The notes: generated from the sequence alone by a model not told the origin. A DNA stretch of 64,000 nt from Streblospio benedicti (GCA_019095985.1 CM032665.1:39173639-39237638), one strand, 5' to 3'; positions 23,901-35,750 are shown, counted from the first letter of the stretch. Program-made: numbers and translations.

Positions 23901-26900
23901 GGTTTTGTACGCACGATCGATCGCTGACATGCCAAAAAAAAAACATAAAATGAAATATTTTGGTGGGAATTTGGGGTTGGGGGCACGTGCCCCCTGCGCC
24001 TCTATGATCTACCTATGGTAGGGAGCATGGAACCCAATTATATTAGACATAAGGTATGTTAGTACAGAGCGATGAATGGCTTGGAACCCAAATTAAGATA
24101 TATGTTAAGTGCAGAGGAAGGAATGGTCTATGTTGGCATCCAACAAAGAAACCCAATAACCTTAGTTAATTTGGTAGATTATTACAGTGGAGAAATTTCA
24201 TTGTGTCAACATTTGATCACCCCAGTTCTTTGGCAATATACATATATAAAAAAAAAGTGATGTGCCCCAGTTTTGCTGGGTGCATTTGATATAAGTTACG
24301 GTCAGTGATTGTACATGAATCCAGCCATAGATACTATGGTGTAAAATTTAATGGACTGGTGGAGATAAAAGTCAGGAACCCAGTTATAAAGTATGCCAGT
24401 ATAGGGGTAGGGAAGCTAATTGAAGTGTTACATAAATCTAACATGGAACAAAACGAGACGAAAGATATTTTTTTTAAATTCATTTTTTAGCCATCACATA
24501 TTCAAAAACTACTGTCATTGATTCAGCGTCATCTATGGTTCAGATGCAAGGTACAGTAAAAACAATACTATCAAGGATTGCTATTATACGTTTTATAGTA
24601 TAAGCGTTTCGTTTATTACATTTATTTGACTGTAAGAATTAAGATCGTATGTCTGTTTCACAATGCTGTGGTGTGTGCCTCTTTGTCGTGGTTCATTGTG
24701 TGATGCGTACCTGATTGTTATCTAGGTGATCCAGCACCAGTACCCACTCCACCGCATCTCTTACTGTGCAGACGACAAATCTGACAAGCGCATGTTTACG
24801 TTCATCGCCAAGGAGGGGGAGACCAACAAACATCACTGCTTCGTGTTTGACAGCGAAAAATGCGTACGTTGTTTATGGTCAAAATATGATGTTTCCTTTT
24901 AGAGAATCAACTTGAATATTTTTTTTGTTTATTGATTAATATCTTTTACTTTAACAGTTATTATCCGAACAAGTACTGCATTGTGTAGTATATTCAAATA
25001 CTATTTATACATATTTTTCTTCTTTAATGAACAGGCAGAAGAGATCACCCTAACAATTGGCCAGGCATTTAACCTTGCCTACAAAAAGTTCATGGAAACT
25101 TCCTCCAAAGACATGGATGTCAAGAAACAGTTCTTGCTCCTTCAGAAAAAGGTACTTTTTGTTTCCTGAGCTCAAAACATCACTTTTGATACTCTCAATC
25201 AATCAATTAATCAATTGATCAATCCATCAATCATATCATATTTAATGTCTTTGTTTCCCAAAGTAAAGCTTGGACGTTGTAACTATTTCAATTTACTTAT
25301 TGAAAACAATTTTCAAAAGAGATCGTAATAATTATCTATTTCTTAAAGAGAAGATATACGAGAGAAGGTATCAAGTACACTATGAGAGATCGATACTCAC
25401 ACAGCCATATCAAACTATCGCTCGCAACCATTGTTGTGTGTTTTATTCCCAGGTTCAGCAGCTGACAGGAGAGAATTTGGCCCTAAAATCACGAGTAGCC
25501 GACTTGGAGAGACTCGTAGATCCCGCCCTTCTAGAAAACCTGAACCGTACCAAGCAAAACGTGAGTGCATAATGGACGCATTATTATACATGAGATTGGG
25601 TAGTTTAAGAAGTAGTATTTGATTTTCTTCCATCTGATAAGCATATTGCGATATACCCATACTTACTAACAAAATGATTGTGATATACCGAGGCAAAGTT
25701 TTATGAAGTATTTGATAAGGTTATTTTGGCGATTTAATTCATGTGACATTTTGAAAAAAATTCTGCGCTCTTTCATGTCACCTCGTTTTCTAGATTACAG
25801 AAGATTATTCTAATGCCTCTTTAGCTATATACCAACTTTTTTTTCCATATTATTTTTATGGTTCTAGTCCATTAGATGAACATTCTGAATACTGATGTCT
25901 GCGAATGCTTTTAAAGGAAATTTCATGATTCTTTGAACTATTGCCACCTGATTCAATTCTCCCTTTTTTCAGCTTCTATTTAAGCAAGGCTGCAAACCAC
26001 CCTCAAAACTTATAGATATCGAGGTAATTCATTCTCCCCTCTGTGTTACTTGTCTTGCCATTTTTTTATCTCAATGTTTAATTATAGCAGACGTGAAATG
26101 ATAGTCCTGTTGACGTTATGGACAGTCAGTTAATCCTGTGATTTGCCAGTGCCTGCTTTATGTGATTTATTTTCTTTTAGGTTCTTCACCAGTGCATTAA
26201 TTGCTAGATTCAACAGTAGATTTTCTGTGTACATAGATTGATGGAGAAGATTATTTACTTTCAATGTGTTTGTAAATTTGAGTATGATAAGTACAGCGAT
26301 GTTATATAGTGAATGAGTCTGTCAACAGTTATGATTATGTGTTTTCTTATTTCTTAATCTTTATTTCCTGAACCTCAGGTGAGCAAGATTTATTATACCA
26401 AATATGGTTATTTTTAAAAATTTCTGTTGTTTATTTTTCTTGCCATGTAGTTTCTCTGATTTTAGTTAATACTTCCTTTCATTTATGATGAGCTCTTGAA
26501 TTCGCAAGATTTAATACGATATATTGATTTTTGTATGTGTACTTTTCTTGACATGTCTTGACAGAAAAATTTCATTTAGTTTTTATGTCATGAAGTGGTG
26601 ATAATAAGATCCATTTCAAATTCAATGATTGATTAAAGATGTGACTGCAAGATGTAAGATGCAAATTGAAATCTACGGACTTTTGATCTATTAAAATATA
26701 TAACATTTAGCTGGAATCTTGCAGTGTCTGCCGAATTTTGATTATGGTTGTTTTCTTAATACATGCAATAAGCTACATGGTATTGTATACTAGTCAAAGG
26801 CATTAGATTTTTGTTGTTTTTCATGTTAAAGTTATCCTTATTTTCAGCTCTTGTTGTTTTCACTTTTCGTTGTACAAAAAATTAAGTTTCAGGTTCGACT

Positions 26901-29900
26901 TCCCTTAAAGCGTCTGAAAAGGATTATTATTGAGGTATTGTATGTCATGCTATTATATCTGTTGCGATGTTGTTGTTTACTTGTTATTTTTCAGTTCTAA
27001 TTTGGTGTTTTAGTTTTGCTATCATTATTATCAGAATGCAAATATTACTATGTCACCATTGAATGTTTACACCCAGATTGGGCACTTAAGATTGTCCTAA
27101 GAAAATTTTGGAAGTTATGCAAAAGTTACCTTCCCGAAGAGGAAGAAAAATTGTTTTGTGATAATGTGTCATCCATTTGTACCAAGCGTAGTTTATTGCG
27201 TCCTAATTATTGAGATTTTACATGCAAGTACATAATCAGCGTTGTTCCATCTACATCATCTGAAATCTGAACTTGTAAATCTTACATCTAAGCCTGGGAA
27301 TACTAGAAACCTATGTAATTCAGGCTAACTTTCTTTTGTGCATTTCTGTCTCCGATTTTTACATGATTTTCAATGTGCACATGAAGCATTTGTTAATCTA
27401 TTGTAGTATATTATTTTCTGCCTCAGGGTAGCTCCAAAAGTCAGTCATCCTCGACCACCATTCCTGAGGTGGGTCGCAAGCTGGAGAACCTGTTGATGGA
27501 GGATGAAGCACCTGCTGTTACCCGTCAACAGCCGGTTGTCAATGGGCAACAGACGCCTACTTCACCCACGACAGGCTTGCCAATATGTATGTGCATTTAT
27601 TCTAAACATATTAAGTTTTCTATTGTGGCTGTGTACTGTTTAAGAACCCATTTTGTTTTAGTTAATGTGAAAGTAACTGAACCCATAGTGTTTGATGTGT
27701 AAATAAAATGTCAACATAAAATGTGCATTTTTTTCATCAACTAAATGTTATATCTCGTACTATAGTGGCACCACCTCCACCTGTTCCTAGTCGCAACAAC
27801 ATCCCCGCTCGGACACCAACCAAACAAGACTCTAAAGGTTAGTGACAGTCCGGATTAGGTGGGAAAATGCTACTAGTCAGCAGAACAAGTAATCCACCAA
27901 AATGTACTTAATTTCATGAAAAACCTCGTCATCTTGTTTGAAAATTGACAAATTTCTGTGGATGGCTGATTAATCCTGACCCTGAACCAGAAACCTTTCC
28001 GCATAACGGTCAACCTCTCAAAGTAGTAACAACTCACAAAACACAAAGACACCACAGACAGGCGTTACCAACATTTGGCATTAAAAGGAATGCATGTATA
28101 GAACTAGATTTGTATACATCTTGGTGGACACACTGTAATCAAACTCATTCTGAATTCAAGATGTTGTCGGTGCAATGTAAATCCAGAAGCTGGTGGGTTC
28201 AATTCCCGGTCGGGTCTGGTGGTAAGTGTTGAGCAAACTTACCTATAACAGGTTGCACACTGCTCCCTGGTACCTACACGTTGAATAGGTACAGGTCAGG
28301 CAAGTGAACACAAATGTGAGTGATTAGCATGTCTGTGCTGCAGTAGCCATGTGCTGTATGCTCCCCGGGGAGTTGAGAAAGATATAGTGTGGCAAGGATG
28401 CCACTGACCTGGTGTAGATGTAGAGGTGTCTGATCCTTCGGGGAAGAAGACCATAAACCAGACGTTTACATTTAAATTTGTACCTTGTAGATGTCGACCT
28501 GTTTGGGTTGCCTCCGTTCAGCTCTCCTCCCCCTGCTGTGCCTGGTGGTGCCCCTGTGGGTGGTGGCGGTGGCGGTGGTGACCCATTTGGGATGCCGGCG
28601 TTCTCTCCCACATCACCCACGGCACCCGACCTGGACAGGCAGCTGCAGAGTGTCGACCGCGAACTTATGGATCTGCAGGTAACGGACAGAGATAAACATC
28701 TGTGCACACATGCACTAGATGCGTATGTGTACACAAATATATGGATATACAAGGACTTGCATACCTTTGTGAACTACAAGCTTTGAATTTGCATCTGCAG
28801 ATCATGATACACGTCAACGTGTATATTATATAGGCACTCTACAATGAATGCATAAACATGTGGAATGCAAACTTCTGGGTCTATGAACATATACACACAT
28901 CAGTCAATATGTAAACAGCCACCTCATGGATTAGTAGCGTACTACATACATTCATACATACAATGTCAGTGCCACAAGTACCGCAGATTTTGAAAAGTTT
29001 CACACACCCACACTGTGAATCAAATCTTTCTAGGCCTTCAGAAAAATAATAAATGTTACTTTACTGAATTGCGAGCATGTTTGTTGTTTGATTGAAAAGA
29101 TGATTTTGTTTGCTTTAAGTTCCATGGTTGCAAACTATTAATACTAACATTTTATGTCATTGAATAAATTGATGTAGCAGTGTAATGCAGCATCTGTCTT
29201 GTTGGTTGCATCATGCCCTTTGTAAATTATATAAGGTTTCTTCTATGAAGAAGTAAGTTTGCATTATTCTTATAAATTCATTATATGATAGATGAGTTGT
29301 GCCAATTTTCACCTTTGAAATTTAGATAATTTAGCTTTAGTTTAACACCTACAGGATCAGGGTGGTATGGTTGAAAAATTGGGAAGGTAACTATAGAAGG
29401 TTTTGCTACAAATTGCTGTGCAATGATGTTCTTTTGTATGTATGCCAAAAATACATACTTTTGCTTTGACACTCTCATAAAGCCTGTGAATTTGCTAGAC
29501 CAAGTTATAGTCACTTGGCAGATTCCATACCAGCAAGTTCAAACTTTCACAACAATTTTTAAAAAGAGAACTTTTCTGGATACAATCACATGATCGTAAT
29601 ATAGATAAATCACATGACATATTATTTTTCACATACTATTTTTCCTGTAACTTAACATTTTACACCAGGTCATTAGTCCCTGGTGTCCACATTTTTGCTC
29701 CTTCGAAGCGATTTCATATATCTTCATGGCAACATGTTATATTTTATGCTTACAAGTCATATTCAATCGTACATTAGTACTATGTTTATCAAATTGAATC
29801 TGTTAGACATGAATAGATTGCTGGATCATATAGTTAATTGATCATTGGTTATACCAACTTATAGCACATAATTATTGACCAGTTCTATATTCAACCAGCT

Positions 29901-30403
29901 ACTTTGCACTCATTTAAAGTGCTAGCAATGTTTTTGTGCATAAATTTGCAATACTAACTCATTATTATTTTATTGTGCTCTAAATGCTCTAAATAGTTGC
30001 ATATCAACACACAAAATACATTGACTTTGTAGTATAAGTATAATTTGATTTAGTTCATCTTACTTCATTGTTTGAATGCAATTTCAACGCTCATCTGAAT
30101 TTTTTATACAATGTAATAACATATGATAACAAAATGATCACAACTTGGATTCTTTAAAGATTATTAAAATGGCTTTGGATTGCAGTTTATTGTAAAATTC
30201 TGAAAGATTTTTTGCAACTTATTTGGGCATTTTGAGCTATAAATTAAAGAGTGCTTTACATAGAAAAAATGTATAGATGAGTGATTACCTCTGCATGCCT
30301 TAACATAACCCACTTCACTTTTCAGGCTGGATTTAGCCAAGGACTCTCATTTGGAACCGAAGACTTTTCTCTGGAGGATTTGGACCCTCTTAAGGGCAAA
30401 TAA
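20912..30403 (+). CDS. GULP1: GULP1/CED-6, PTB-domain engulfment adaptor
   Basis: Coding exons: 20912-20945, 22149-22207, 23662-23832, 24726-24863, 25035-25151, 25453-25560, (optional 25973-26023), 27427-27586, 27766-27837, 28491-28678, 30326-30403 (TAA). Junction phases agree; the product is 374 residues, or 391 with the optional exon. After a short basic start, '[13 protein letters not shown]' leads into the PTB domain: '[20 protein letters not shown]', '[19 protein letters not shown]', '[20 protein letters not shown]'. A leucine-zipper coiled coil follows ('[20 protein letters not shown]'), then a Pro-rich part with '[10 protein letters not shown]' and 'DLFGLPPF', and a conserved tail 'GFSQGLSFG...LDPLKGK'. 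In nematodes, flies and mammals CED-6/GULP binds NPxY motifs of CED-1/MEGF10/LRP1 and signals in apoptotic-cell uptake. The ATG lies in an exon opening at 20872 and has no upstream in-frame stop within it; homology supports it as the start. Confidence 0.94.
22236..22368. mobile_element. pogo-like MITE in GULP1 intron
   Basis: CAGTAGAACTTTGG...GCTTCTACTG, flanked by TA on both sides (22234-22235 and 22369-22370). About 133 bases with no coding sequence. It begins 29 bases after the donor of the GULP1 exon ending at 22207. Confidence 0.75.
22556..23353. mobile_element. Non-autonomous pogo/Tigger-like transposon, ~800 bp
   Basis: The left end CAGTACAACCTCGTTTAACC and the right end (reverse complement CAGTACAACCTCGATTATCC) match over about 24 bases. 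Each is flanked by TA, the target site of Tc1/mariner-pogo elements. The interior has a 92-codon open frame (23096-23374) that runs out of the element and shows no DDE transposase motif, so the copy is non-autonomous. Confidence 0.85.
23848..24010 (+). repeat. Dispersed repeat, copy 2 (shared with 1845-1985)
   Basis: 'CTGGCAGATCCAGG', 'GGCACTTAAAGGATCT', 'GGGTTTTGTAC', 'GACATGCCAAAAAA' and 'AAATATTTTGGTGG' follow the same order as the copy at 1845. It starts about 15 bases after the donor of exon 23662-23832. Confidence 0.55.
25973..26023 (+). CDS. GULP1: Candidate GULP1 cassette exon 7a (17 codons)
   Basis: 'CCCTTTTTTCAG' acceptor, 51 bases, then GAG/GTAATT donor; phase 0 at both ends, so it can be included or skipped without altering the frame. 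It encodes '[17 protein letters not shown]'. It is not obviously present in vertebrate GULP1, so it is either lineage-specific or alternative. Confidence 0.5.
26848..26934 (+). CDS. GULP1: Candidate GULP1 alternative exon 7b (29 or 14 codons)
   Basis: The acceptor 'CCTTATTTTCAG' gives a 29-codon exon; a second one at 26891-26892 gives 14 codons ('[14 protein letters not shown]'). Both end in GAG/GTATTG at phase 0, as exon 7a does, and the ends read '..IIIE' and '..IDIE'. That makes 7a and 7b possible mutually exclusive exons. The longer form is oddly hydrophobic, so this may be a chance match. Confidence 0.25.
28180..28415 (+). mobile_element. tRNA-derived SINE (family 2), copy 2
   Basis: A clear B box 'GGTTCAATTCCC' is followed by 'GTCTGGTGGTAAGTGTTGAG', 'CTATAACAGGTTGCA', 'GGTCAGGCAAGTG' and 'GGCAAGGATGCCACTGA', matching copy 1 at 20520-20800. 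It lies immediately upstream of the GULP1 exon that starts at 28491. Confidence 0.75.
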
Positions 30404-31469
30404 ATCCATTAACATTCAACCTCCACCATGATGCGCAACTGGTGCGCATGTTAATATCTAAATTTGATGTAAAACCTGGAATATGTTTGCTTGTTGCTTT
30501 TTTTGTTACATAAATTTTTTTAGTAATGTATTCTCAACGATTATTATTCCTGGGCTACACAGTTTACATTACCACTAGAAATGTACGACCAGTTTTTGTG
30601 TTTGATATTTTGAGAATTCAGTGCTGTTAAAGTGTCAAATAATGAGTTTATATTACATTATGATGTTGGTTCAATATGTGATTTAATTTAGAAATTATAG
30701 ATTAAGTTTGGTTTTAGTTAGTTTCCTTGAGTTTGTCAAATGCTTTCATAAAGCATTCTCAGGGTATACAGCCGTCCCAAGTCTTCAAGCAATCTGAGTC
30801 CCTAACATTTATTTATAATTTATACAGGTGTATACAATAATATTTTTTACTGAACTTTACTAAATATTACTTAGAAATTTTTTTATTTCAAACTTAATAT
30901 TATACTTACGGTAATAACAAACAAACATTTCATTCAAAACATTCATTTTACAAATTTGATGCAAATTTGAATCTCCTAATTTGGACTTCTGAAAAAAAAA
31001 GATTTCAAAATTCTGTCATCAACTAACGAGCAAAGTCATCAATATCAAATTTTCAATATTTTTTTTAGAATCTCAATGTGAACTAACTTTTAGATGACTA
31101 GTAATCATCTGTTTGTGTAAATTGTACCCAGTTTCACTTCATGTGATTTTTATTGACTTTCTAAATGTATACACATTTAACAAAAAATCAAATGTTGGGG
31201 ACTGGATCGAGTGAGGATGTGTAGAACAAAGCTTTCTACCATGCGTACAGATTAGAGAGTCCACTTTTTGTAGATAGAATAATGTTCTCTGGCTTTGTCT
31301 TTAGTACAAACATGTGCATTTGAAGCTTTACATTATTTAGGAAAAGGCTTTTCCTAGTAAGTCATATTGTTAAACCAGAAATTGAATTATTCATAAGTTT
31401 CATAAATTGTATAATCGTTACATTGGGTCTACATTTGTATGTATAGAGTAGACACTATTTTGAAAAAGC

Positions 31470-31475
31470 AATAAA
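31470..31475 (+). terminator. Poly(A) signal, GULP1 short form
   Basis: AATAAA about 1.07 kb after the TAA at 30401-30403, followed by a T/TG-rich stretch (CTTGTTTGTTTTTG). Weaker alternatives are at 32336 and 32672. Confidence 0.5.
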
Positions 31476-31908
31476 CTTGTTTGTTTTTGTTATTGTTTAA
31501 AAAACTAATCATTTGTATATTATCACATATGTATATTGCATGTAGTTATTATGTGCTTGTTATACTCATTTTCAGTTTTAATGCATTTTGTTATTATTTT
31601 TAATGTAATACCATGTAATACCATCTGCTAGATTTAGTCTGATGTTTAATATATGCAATGTACTCCTATGTTGAATGTTGAAGTCCCATTTCTTTTATTG
31701 TGATTCTATGAAAAAGCCAGAACAAGATCTTGAGTTTTTAATGTTACGAATGATGAAGCATGTGCTTTGTTTTCATAAATGGTTTTAGTACGATATGGTT
31801 GAAGGGATAAACACGTGCATCCACATGCAAGTATTCTCTGACCTAAATGCACTCTAGCATTTGATCAAACAGCACAGTTTTTATGTGAAAGTTCAATGGT
31901 TCGACCTA

Positions 31909-32076
31909 CAGTAGAACCTTGTTATCTCAATATCGCTTGTCTCAATTTATCTTAAGGTAGTTTCATTTTCATTCGACCACATTATGAACAGATATTAGTG
32001 AGCTATCTCACACTATATTGACTATCTCAAGCATTTTATGTTATCCATACTCATTTGAGATAACAAGTTTTTACTG
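31909..32076. mobile_element. pogo-like MITE with CAGTAGAACCTTG ends
   Basis: CAGTAGAACCTTGTTATCTCAA at the left and, in reverse complement, CAGTAAAAACTTGTTATCTCAA at the right, flanked by TA on both sides. 168 bases, no coding sequence. Confidence 0.82.
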
Positions 32077-33079
32077 TATATCTTTATATGTTTACACTGA
32101 ACACTGACATTGATTTGTAACAAAACGTAGAGTGGTATTCATCAATGATATGGGATTACTGTTTTACAGTGTTGAAGTTCAATTTTGTAATCTGGTGTAA
32201 CTAAAGATAACTGTCTGGTCATATTCTCTGTCTCTGCTTCAATTCTTCTCTCATATGATATCTGTTAAATTCTTCAGCCTTAAGAATAAGGTGCAAAAGA
32301 CAAAAAGAAGTTGACAAAATTGATATTTGTAATACAATAAACTTTGTGAATTAATAACATAGTCTAAAAAATATTGTATCTATAACAAAGTAACATATTG
32401 TTTAATATGAATATTCTAGAAGTCACCAAATCCTATTGAGTTTTATGTACGTGTACATGTATCCAGGCAGTTTTTGGAAAGTTATAATAGACCAGATCTA
32501 GCATTTTTTTTAATCATTTGTAATTATTTAACAAATTGATTTATCAAAGTTTTGCTGTCTTATGTCGGATTATTAAATTACTCATATACCAGATCTTCAT
32601 TAATATAGATCTGATTATTGTTCATGTTTTCTCACTCCAAAGTGGTTTATTTTTGTATTGCTTATTTGAGAAATAAATTCATATTATTTCCTAAATATCT
32701 GTGTTTTCATTGTGCTCTATTTATGTTACTACTATTACTTTAGTATTCATTATCGGCTTTATTGGCCCTTTATTCATAAATGTTTGTACATGTGATTGTA
32801 AGCTAATGCATTGTGTTTGTCATCGCTAAATAGGAATATGTAATTTACCATCCCATTCCAATATCTGTTTTCTAGCCGAGAATGTCGGGACTTAAAAAGA
32901 GTCGTGAGTATTGCAGACTAAGTCACGATAAATATGCAAAGTCTTGACGGATAAAAAGTTTTCCCATTCCATTATCCAACACGGTCAAGATGTGATTAAA
33001 ACTAGGTCCAGACTAAATCGGACAATAAGACAACAGAGTGAGAGATACCGTGCCCACTGCTCCAGTTCCTCCAGCCTTG

Positions 33080-33178
33080 TTCTGACCCATACAGTGCAAC
33101 ATCCAATGAAGGCATGTAGTTACCATGGCGAACACTGTATGTTTCAGCAATATAAACAGTAGAGAATGGTATATATAC
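33080..33178 (+). repeat. Single arm of hairpin MITE family B
   Basis: TTCTGACCCATACAGTGCAA at the left, 'ACCATGGCGAA' in the middle and 'ACAGTAGAGAATGGTATATA' at the right correspond to the right arm of the 13620-13838 element. The left arm is missing. Confidence 0.7.
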
Positions 33179-33963
33179 ATATTATTATAAGTGGGGGGAG
33201 GGTCTAATATTTGGGTGCATTATGAATATTAGTTACCGCTATAAAAAATTAAAAAGAATTGCAGATCACACTGTTCCAGCTACTGTACTCAACTTCAGTT
33301 TTCAAGTTTGAAATGGCAATCAGTGGGCAAACGTTTTTTTAGTGCTAGAAAATTTTACTCCCAGAAATGACTGTCCGCACTTAAGTACATGTATTTGCGT
33401 TGTGGGAAAGCGCGTAGAACATGTAGGTACAATTAACATTTTTGAGGGACTATAGCAGTTTTTTTTTCCATACCAGTGAACTATCAGTCCTGTAGACTGG
33501 TAAACTTTATCAGTTATGTGGGACACTGTCATAAATAATAATCATGATCAATGCTGTCCATTTACATGTGCATGGGCCTCTTCATGAATGTTCACTGTTT
33601 ATGGCAAGTAGCTAAGTTGATTTTTTTTTCCAATTGATCGTGCATGGATTTTTTGTGTGTGTGCGCATCCCTTTGTATTGGATCACTAATATGGTAAGAC
33701 AAAGCAAATGCCATTGAATCATTTTAACACCACTGTTTTTAAAGACAATTTTTTTTTATCCGATTATCACTTATGAAATTTTGTAATGTTAATGAAGCTG
33801 TAGCTTAGAACAACATCAATGATTGAATTGTTATCTAATGTAAATAATCATTGTAAATACAAAAATTATACAATTCAATTTATCTAAACACCTCCATTCC
33901 ACTTGAATTTTGAAGTGTTTTCTATTTTTAACCAATATAAAGTTGCTATTACTACTTTTTTAG

Positions 33964-34677
33964 GTGTGGCAAGACTCATGGCCTTGGAACTTTGTATCCG
34001 CATCAGTAGATATGCAAAATCTGAAACCGACCGATTCAAAAGCAGGGCCCGTTTCCTCTCTACTCAAGGATGAAATACGCACATCTCCAAAGAGCACGGA
34101 GAAGAGTGTGGTCATCCCACCACCTCCTCAACCTCAAAAGCATAACAGAAGCCAACAGGCACAATTCAATGCATTTATGGAGAATAGACAAGCTTTCGGG
34201 GCATCTCAATGTCAGCCAATTTCAAATGATGCCAACACAAGTGGCCTATCATCAAATACTAATGAAGGGACACAAGTACCTTTTCAGCAGAAGACAAATG
34301 TTTTTAATCCTCAAGTTCAGGGCGAATACAATAGTAACTTTATTGAACAGTCTTTCAATTGTGCTCAGCCATTGAACGAAGATATTCCTAGTGGGATGTT
34401 TTTTAACAATTATGATTATCAACTGCTGCCTTACGGAAATATTGAAAGTCAGAATTTTGAGGAGGTAAATATGAACTACCTTGATGAATCTTTACCCAAT
34501 GCTGAAGATTGGCTTCAGGGACAGTTTACTCATGATGCGAAAGACCCTCTAGTTCAAGTTCAAGGTAAGAAAAAGGAAGACAAGGTAGATGCTAAGGATG
34601 ACTTGGCTGTAGGAACTGATGGTGAACATCTTCATTCAACCATCGCAGATGAAAAAGATCATATTTTAGCGGAGTAA
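33964..34677 (+). CDS. GULP1: Candidate alternative last exon of GULP1 (237-codon tail)
   Basis: A TTTTTTAG acceptor (AG at 33962-33963) directly precedes 237 open codons ending in TAA. An in-frame TAG at the acceptor means the frame cannot start further left, so it must be spliced in. Its phase (0) equals that of the acceptor at 30326, so the donor at 28678 could join to either. It begins with the tryptophan-rich 'VWQDSWPWNFVSA', continues with 'PPPPQPQKHNRSQQAQ', many Asn/Gln/Ser residues and 'NAEDWLQGQF', and ends with a Lys/Asp-rich tail. I recognise no domain. A GULP1 isoform of about 586 residues would result. It could instead be the last exon of an unrecognised gene; no start codon or other exon for one was found. 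Confidence 0.6.
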   Translation: MWQDSWPWNFVSASVDMQNLKPTDSKAGPVSSLLKDEIRTSPKSTEKSVVIPPPPQPQKHNRSQQAQFNAFMENRQAFGASQCQPISNDANTSGLSSNTNEGTQVPFQQKTNVFNPQVQGEYNSNFIEQSFNCAQPLNEDIPSGMFFNNYDYQLLPYGNIESQNFEEVNMNYLDESLPNAEDWLQGQFTHDAKDPLVQVQGKKKEDKVDAKDDLAVGTDGEHLHSTIADEKDHILAE

Positions 34678-34897
34678 ATTGTGAAGTCAAGCATGAGTCT
34701 CCCGGGATGAGGCTGTACTGTTACCAATTGGGTAATTTTAGTAATTTGTTGCATTTGCATTTTGCTTTCAACATTGGATGTTCTCTAGTGTTTCATTTAA
34801 TCTGTGTAGGGATAAGAAATACTTGTTTGGTGAACAAACTTTACTCTCATGTTTCATGTCAGACCTGTCCACCATTACCGATGCATCAGCATCTAAG

Positions 34898-35424
34898 CAG
34901 GGTACGAAATAGAGCCTACCAGGCAGCCTGGTGTTGGCAGATTTTTGCTAGGGCAGGCTATTTTCAAAAGTTCACGGCCCGATGGGTAGGGTACTTTTTG
35001 GGAGCACTCAATATAAAGAACATAACATCAACACTGAGCTAAAGCGTAGGAAGTTAGTAAATTACCTCTAATTTAGACCACTCATATATGGAATATGGTC
35101 ACAAGTGGTCTCAGTAGAGTAGTCTCTATTAGCAGGTTTTGAGTGGTCTCTTGTTGACATTTGCTGATACATGACAAATATTTTGTTGATAAATTTGAAG
35201 TACATGTAGTAATACACCATTGTCACACAAAGTTTGCTGTCATATACTTGTGTATTTGCTACGTACAATTCCAAAACATTCTTGAAGTGATGCATCCATT
35301 TTGCTCTGTGAAGGCAGTATTAGTAAATGTACAAGCTTCCTGGGCTTTAGCAGTGATTAGGGTGGGACACTTTTTAGTTTCTGGCCCTGTGGTCCGTAAA
35401 GAATTTTTCAGGTTTCATACCCTG
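34898..35424. mobile_element. Non-autonomous element with CAGGGTAYGAAA ends (hAT-like style)
   Basis: The left end CAGGGTACGAAATAG and the right end (reverse complement CAGGGTATGAAACCTG) are short inverted repeats. Inside, 'GCACTTTT'-type and 'GGCCCGATGG'/'GGCCCTGTGG' words recur near both ends. The CAGGG terminus is typical of hAT elements, but no clean 8-base target duplication was seen. A half copy is at 5076-5180. It lies in the predicted 3' UTR of the long GULP1 form. Confidence 0.55.
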
Positions 35425-35703
35425 GTCTATAAAGTGTAGTGTATTTCACTTAACAATGGGAGAGCAGTTTTTGACCTATAGAAATTCACAAAGCACTGGG
35501 TTTTCATGGTCACGTGTTACTTAAACTTGTTCTGATTCAAGATGTCACCTGTGTGATATTAGTTCACAATAGTGCTACATATATCATATATTGCAAGTTT
35601 TTTAATGTTGGTTCTTGTGGTGAATTCTTTCCCAATTTCAAGATCAATTTTTTAAATGGAAACTGTGTGCAATTGTAGTAAATAATGTAGTGTCTGATGT
35701 TGC

Positions 35704-35709
35704 AATAAA
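35704..35709 (+). terminator. Poly(A) signal, GULP1 long form
   Basis: AATAAA about 1.03 kb after the stop of the 33964-34677 exon. The opposing signal for the CP2 gene is 41 bases further on. Confidence 0.5.
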
Positions 35710-35750
35710 GTTATGAAAATCAAATAACAATAGAGTAATGGTGAACAATA

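Larger units (their letters stand above)
30404..33963 (+). other. GULP1: GULP1 3' UTR (short form) and downstream sequence or intron
   Basis: AT-rich, without host coding sequence. Candidate poly(A) signals at 31470, 32336 and 32672 would end the short-form transcript. It contains a pogo-like MITE (31909-32076) and one arm of hairpin family B (33080-33178). If the exon at 33964 is used, the whole stretch is intron for that isoform. Confidence 0.5.

Noticed and set aside
24072-24490. Two short + strand frames in a GULP1 intron
   Set aside because: No splice sites in a fitting phase and no family resemblance.
27016-27213. 65-codon frame '[15 protein letters not shown]...' as an extra GULP1 exon
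   Set aside because: It has an in-frame stop and no donor, would end GULP1 early, and lacks homology; chance frame preferred, though an acceptor-like TTATTATCAG precedes it.
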